From Candidatus Brachybacter algidus (GTDB lineage Bacteria; Bacteroidota; Bacteroidia; Chitinophagales; Saprospiraceae), in assembly GCA_016711705.1 (NCBI GenBank), contig JADJSK010000014.1:186001-250000 (forward strand): a stretch of DNA of 64,000 nucleotides, given 5' to 3'. The notes beneath the pieces were generated by a model. The model had not been told where the DNA came from. It did no database searches and was given only the letters and a program-made list of their open reading frames with translations. Within the stretch, counting starts at the first letter, position 1; every line of letters starts with the position of its first letter. A program made the position numbers and the translations under genes. Positions 60,871-64,000 of this stretch are shown here, piece by piece.

Positions 60871-61959
60871 TTAATAAGTCCTTGTAAATTGATAATTGAT
60901 CATTCTGAGGATGTGCATGCCCAAAGAATGTATTGATTGACCTGAGTTACTTAATATTATGACGCAAGTTTGGGTCTGAGGTACAAAACCAAGAAATGCT
61001 GAACATCCTTTCATAACCCCAGTCATAAAATATAAGTTCCCACTTTTTTTTGTTTTGACCCATCTGAATCCTCCACTGCTAAAGCTTTCTTTTATATTTT
61101 TTTTATCATTAGCATTGATTTCTAGAGCAAATTTTTTAAAATCATCTTTTCCGGACAATCTTAAATACACCTGACTAAGTATGATAAGATCATGAAGGTC
61201 AGTGAGGAGACCCATAGCCGGCATGAATCCATTGAGATGTTCGAATCCTACCTTTCTGCCTTGCGCTGTATATAGTGTCGGGATTTCACTATTTTTATAA
61301 TCTTCAACATCCTTGTAAAAAGTGTTTTTCATTTCAGGAATAAAACTTCCTTCTTTATGGACCCTTGTGTCTGTTACCATCCAAAGTATCTTCCCAAGCA
61401 GGTAGTAATTGTATTGTGAATGAGTGGAGAGTTTATTTGCAGTGTTTACTTTACTCCAAATTGCAAGATATTTGTCAATAGTATCTGCTGGTATGTTTAT
61501 GTATGAATCGTCCGGATCGGACTTGAATGGTGTTAATTCAGGAAGAATCTTTGGCAAACCTGAAGTATGCGACATCAGTTGGCCTATAGTAAGATCATTG
61601 ATCCAGGAATCTTTAAAAGGTGCTATTTTGAATTTTTTTAAAGAGTCTGACTGAGAGATCAACCCCAATTCAAACATTTGATATGCAAGCATTGTAAGTT
61701 GTGCATGAGATAGACCTCCCACCTGGAAAATAGTCGTGTCAGAGACCGGAATGTTTGATTCTTTTGATAAAGTGCCAATTGAATAGGTGTAAGTGGAATC
61801 CCAGTCTAATACTGCTATCATTGTACCTGAAGCACTGCTCAGGTCAACATCTTCTTCGTTCTTAATGATCTTTTGAATCTCGCCGAAAAGATGATCTTTT
61901 TGACCTGAGAGGACTCCTGTATACAGTAATATTATGTAGGTTAGAAGATTAGTTTTCAT
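60871..61959 (-). CDS. Exported beta-lactamase-fold protein with degenerate active site
   Basis: 362 residues with a signal peptide (MKTNLLTYIILLYTGVLSGQ). The serine hydrolase (beta-lactamase/class C) fold is recognisable: FQVGGLSHAQLTMLAYQMFELGLISQSD, LTIGQLMSHTSGLP, YYLLGKILW, FMTGVMKGCSAFLGFVPQTQTCVIILSN. But the catalytic S-x-x-K is S84-H-A-Q87, the Y-x-N motif position reads H-S-Q around 180-182, and the third H/K-x-G motif reads M-T-G. All three catalytic motifs are thus altered, so it is probably not a hydrolase; a binding or regulatory role is possible. Upstream of the SUI1 gene with a 2-bp gap. Confidence 0.82.
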   Translation of the reverse strand: MKTNLLTYIILLYTGVLSGQKDHLFGEIQKIIKNEEDVDLSSASGTMIAVLDWDSTYTYSIGTLSKESNIPVSDTTIFQVGGLSHAQLTMLAYQMFELGLISQSDSLKKFKIAPFKDSWINDLTIGQLMSHTSGLPKILPELTPFKSDPDDSYINIPADTIDKYLAIWSKVNTANKLSTHSQYNYYLLGKILWMVTDTRVHKEGSFIPEMKNTFYKDVEDYKNSEIPTLYTAQGRKVGFEHLNGFMPAMGLLTDLHDLIILSQVYLRLSGKDDFKKFALEINANDKKNIKESFSSGGFRWVKTKKSGNLYFMTGVMKGCSAFLGFVPQTQTCVIILSNSGQSIHSLGMHILRMINYQFTRTY

Positions 61960-62293
61960 TCTTTTTAAAATAACTAGTAATTTGAATTACTTATCGTGCT
62001 GGTCGTCAATAAAATAAATATTAGTAAATTGCATAATAAATTTTCCTCTTACACCGGTCTTAACAATAATTATAAAATAGTAATTTCAGTTTTAGAATTT
62101 TCTATATTTAGTTAAATGATTTCATATGAGCGAAACAATCATCGGAGTTTCCCCGCCGTCGTTGCACTTTGTCGGGCAAGCCCGCCGTCGTTGCACCTTG
62201 TCAGGCAAGATTCTGATTTCAAATTTCAAATTTCAGACTTTTAGTTAAATACCATCTATATTTTCATTGATGATTAAGTGTCCGAATCTTCAG
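61960..62293. other. Intergenic region with 29-bp tandem repeats
   Basis: 334 bp without genes. Contains the tandem 29-bp repeat and a short TTTCAAA-type repeat (62217-62232). It is the likely promoter region of the beta-lactamase-fold gene; no clear box seen. Confidence 0.6.
62152..62209. repeat. Tandem 29-bp repeat CCCGCCGTCGTTGCAC...
   Basis: Two 29-bp units (62152-62180 and 62181-62209) that differ at two positions and end in GGCAAG. Related single copies at 11458-11486 and, inverted, 52837-52865. Confidence 0.88.
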
Positions 62294-64000
62294 TTAGATA
62301 ATCGACTTACCCGTCAACGACTCCCTAATAGTTTTATCCATTGCTATTTCAGCTAGAGGCCTTCCGATCTGATCCAACTGATGCATGATATCATTAATTA
62401 GGTCCTTATCACTTCCTTTTATACTTTTTCTCAACTCATCTACGGTCATCATTAATGGCAATAATTGTTCCTCACTAAATATTAGTTGGTGATTTTTAAC
62501 AAACTTTTCTGAAGATTGAATAACGTTTTGTGCCTCATTTCGTGCTTCGATCAATGCTTTTGAGTCTATATCTGTCTGAGCATTTTTGATCGAATCAATT
62601 AGCATTAAGGCCATTTCTTCCTCACTGATGCCATATTGTGCTTTGATCTCAACTTTTGTTTCAGTATTTGATCTAAGTTCTTTAGCACGCACAATGAGTA
62701 TTCCGTCTGCATCTACCCAAAAAGAAACTTCTATTTTAGGCAAACCGGCAGACATAGGAGGAATGCCTTTTAAAATGAATTCTCCAAGTTTTCTATTATT
62801 TTGAACTAGATCTCTTTCTCCTTGATAAACTGCAATTTTGAGATTGATCTGTCCATCTATTGAAGTGGTATAATTGCGTCCTGCTGAAGACGGAATTTTT
62901 GTATTTCTTGGAATTATCACATCCATAAGGCCTCCCATGGTCTCAATACCTAAAGAAAGCGGAGTGACGTCCAATAAAAGTAGGTTACTTTGATTCCCGG
63001 CAAGAATATCTGCCTGTACAGCCGCTCCCAGAGCTACCACCTGATCAGGGTCAATTGAGTCATTTACTTTTTTACCAAAGAATTTACTGACAGCATCTTT
63101 CACAGCCGGAATTCTGGTTGATCCGCCTACCATTATTATATCATCGATATCTTGAGTTTTTAACTCAGCATCTTTTAATGCATTAATAGTTAGGTCAATA
63201 GTTTTTTGAATTATTGGTTGGATTGCGGCATCCACAGCAGCTTTATTCACTGTTATTTCCTTACCTAGAAAGATAAATGAGTGATCGTCTTTTTGAGATA
63301 ACTGTTTCTTGCTTTCCTCTGCTAATAGTCTGAGCTGTTGGCGCTCAGAAGAACTTAATGTATCAAGATCTATTTGAAATTTTGTTGCGATAAGCTGCAA
63401 AATAGCCTGATCAATATCATCTCCACCGAGCCAGGTATCACCTTTGGTCGATAATACTTCGAAGATGCCGTCCTCCAATGTTAAAACACTCAAGTCGAAG
63501 GTGCCTCCACCCAAGTCATAAACTGCAATGTTTTTACTCTTTTCGGATGTCTTATCGAATCCATATGCCAATGCCGCAGCTGTCGGTTCATTGACGATAC
63601 GCAGGACATTCCAGCCAGCCAGCTTTCCAGCGTCCTTTGTAGCCTGGCGTTGACTGTCATTGAAATATGCAGGGACAGTGATCACGCATTCATGGACTTC
63701 TTGATTCAAAACTAATTCTGCCCTTGCTTTCAATTCTTTGAGGATGATGGCAGAGAGCTCCACTGGTGTATAGTATTTTTTGCCGGACTTAACTTTCACA
63801 AGGCTTTCAACATCCGTGTCGAGGATCTCGTAACTGAAAAAATCTTTAGAATTTTCAACATCATTAAAAGATCTACCCATTAGCCTTTTGACAGAAAAAA
63901 TTGTTCTGGATGGATCTGAAATAAGTTTATCCTTGGCTATTTCTCCTATTGAAGCGAGATCATTTTCGTCAAAATAGATAACAGAAGGTACCAAAACAGA
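62294..64000 (-). CDS. hscA: Hsp70 chaperone, HscA-type (5' partial)
   Basis: The frame is open to the window edge (base 64000), so the start is missing by roughly 40 residues; the TTG at 63994 is only an internal Leu codon. Hsp70 motifs: VPAYFNDSQRQATKDAGKLAGWNVLRIVNEPTAAALAYG, AVYDLGGGTFDLSVL, GGSTRIPAVKDAVSKFFG and LDVTPLSLGIETMGG. The MGRSFNDV segment and the shortened lid fit HscA of Fe-S cluster assembly better than DnaK. HscA would transfer clusters from IscU with HscB; no isc gene is inside the window. Confidence 0.88.
   Translation of the reverse strand, partial: SVLVPSVIYFDENDLASIGEIAKDKLISDPSRTIFSVKRLMGRSFNDVENSKDFFSYEILDTDVESLVKVKSGKKYYTPVELSAIILKELKARAELVLNQEVHECVITVPAYFNDSQRQATKDAGKLAGWNVLRIVNEPTAAALAYGFDKTSEKSKNIAVYDLGGGTFDLSVLTLEDGIFEVLSTKGDTWLGGDDIDQAILQLIATKFQIDLDTLSSSERQQLRLLAEESKKQLSQKDDHSFIFLGKEITVNKAAVDAAIQPIIQKTIDLTINALKDAELKTQDIDDIIMVGGSTRIPAVKDAVSKFFGKKVNDSIDPDQVVALGAAVQADILAGNQSNLLLLDVTPLSLGIETMGGLMDVIIPRNTKIPSSAGRNYTTSIDGQINLKIAVYQGERDLVQNNRKLGEFILKGIPPMSAGLPKIEVSFWVDADGILIVRAKELRSNTETKVEIKAQYGISEEEMALMLIDSIKNAQTDIDSKALIEARNEAQNVIQSSEKFVKNHQLIFSEEQLLPLMMTVDELRKSIKGSDKDLINDIMHQLDQIGRPLAEIAMDKTIRESLTGKSII

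Overview
The window looks like chromosomal DNA of a Bacteroidota bacterium, most likely of the Saprospiria group. Evidence: four proteins carry type IX secretion (T9SS) C-terminal sorting domains (one type B, three type A); a DUF1501/DUF1800 pair is present; the promoter-like boxes are of the TAnnTTTG type; Shine-Dalgarno motifs are mostly lacking; and DNA is AT-rich with many intergenic repeats. No rRNA, tRNA, CRISPR array, prophage or complete insertion sequence was seen. Both edges cut genes: a secreted beta-helix protein at the left and an HscA-type Hsp70 at the right.

Layout. 1-6.1 kb: two large T9SS surface proteins, the second (delta-60 repeats) split by a frameshift. 6.1-11.4 kb: a luciferase-like flavin oxidoreductase, then a four-gene minus-strand operon ending in a NarL-type histidine kinase/response regulator pair, then an unknown plus-strand gene. 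11.7-16.4 kb: M1 aminopeptidase lipoprotein, dapD, and a DODA-type dioxygenase. 17-21.3 kb: sbcC and sbcD. 21.7-24.1 kb: a two-HMA-domain protein, a broken barrel-like gene, and a HigBA toxin-antitoxin pair. 24.2-28.1 kb: an ABC-F ATPase, a small nucleotidyltransferase module, an IS21-like end remnant, and a zinc-finger/pRiA4b-ORF3-like protein. 28.3-30.1 kb: a three-gene envelope cluster with Cys motifs suggesting metal handling. 30.4-34 kb: DUF1800 + DUF1501. 34.5-39.2 kb: a tight minus-strand operon of exported proteins headed by a CsgG-like protein; this is the best candidate for an undescribed envelope system. 40.3-45 kb: a very large T9SS adhesin-like protein with dockerin- and cohesin-like segments. 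45.2-52.4 kb: ctlX-like hydrolase, TrpB2, an SH3 protein, a TonB receptor, and a queuosine-precursor transporter. 53-60.9 kb: rpsP with a long acidic tail, an unknown helical protein, dnaX split across an A10 slippery run, nadE, twin lipoproteins, and a SUI1/YciH factor. 60.9-64 kb: a serine-hydrolase-fold protein that has lost its catalytic motifs, and hscA.

Cross-cutting observations. Intergenic space is full of structured repeats: heptamer arrays (RYYAGAA-like) placed next to stop codons at six loci, two MITE-like palindromic elements, a 29-bp CCCGCCGTCG family, and GGTCACGAGTT hairpins. Three genes are interrupted (frameshifts near 4279 and 37566, in-frame TGA at 22880), which could be true decay or consensus errors. 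The dnaX split differs from these: it falls exactly on an A AAA AAG heptamer in the zero frame, which fits programmed tau/gamma production.
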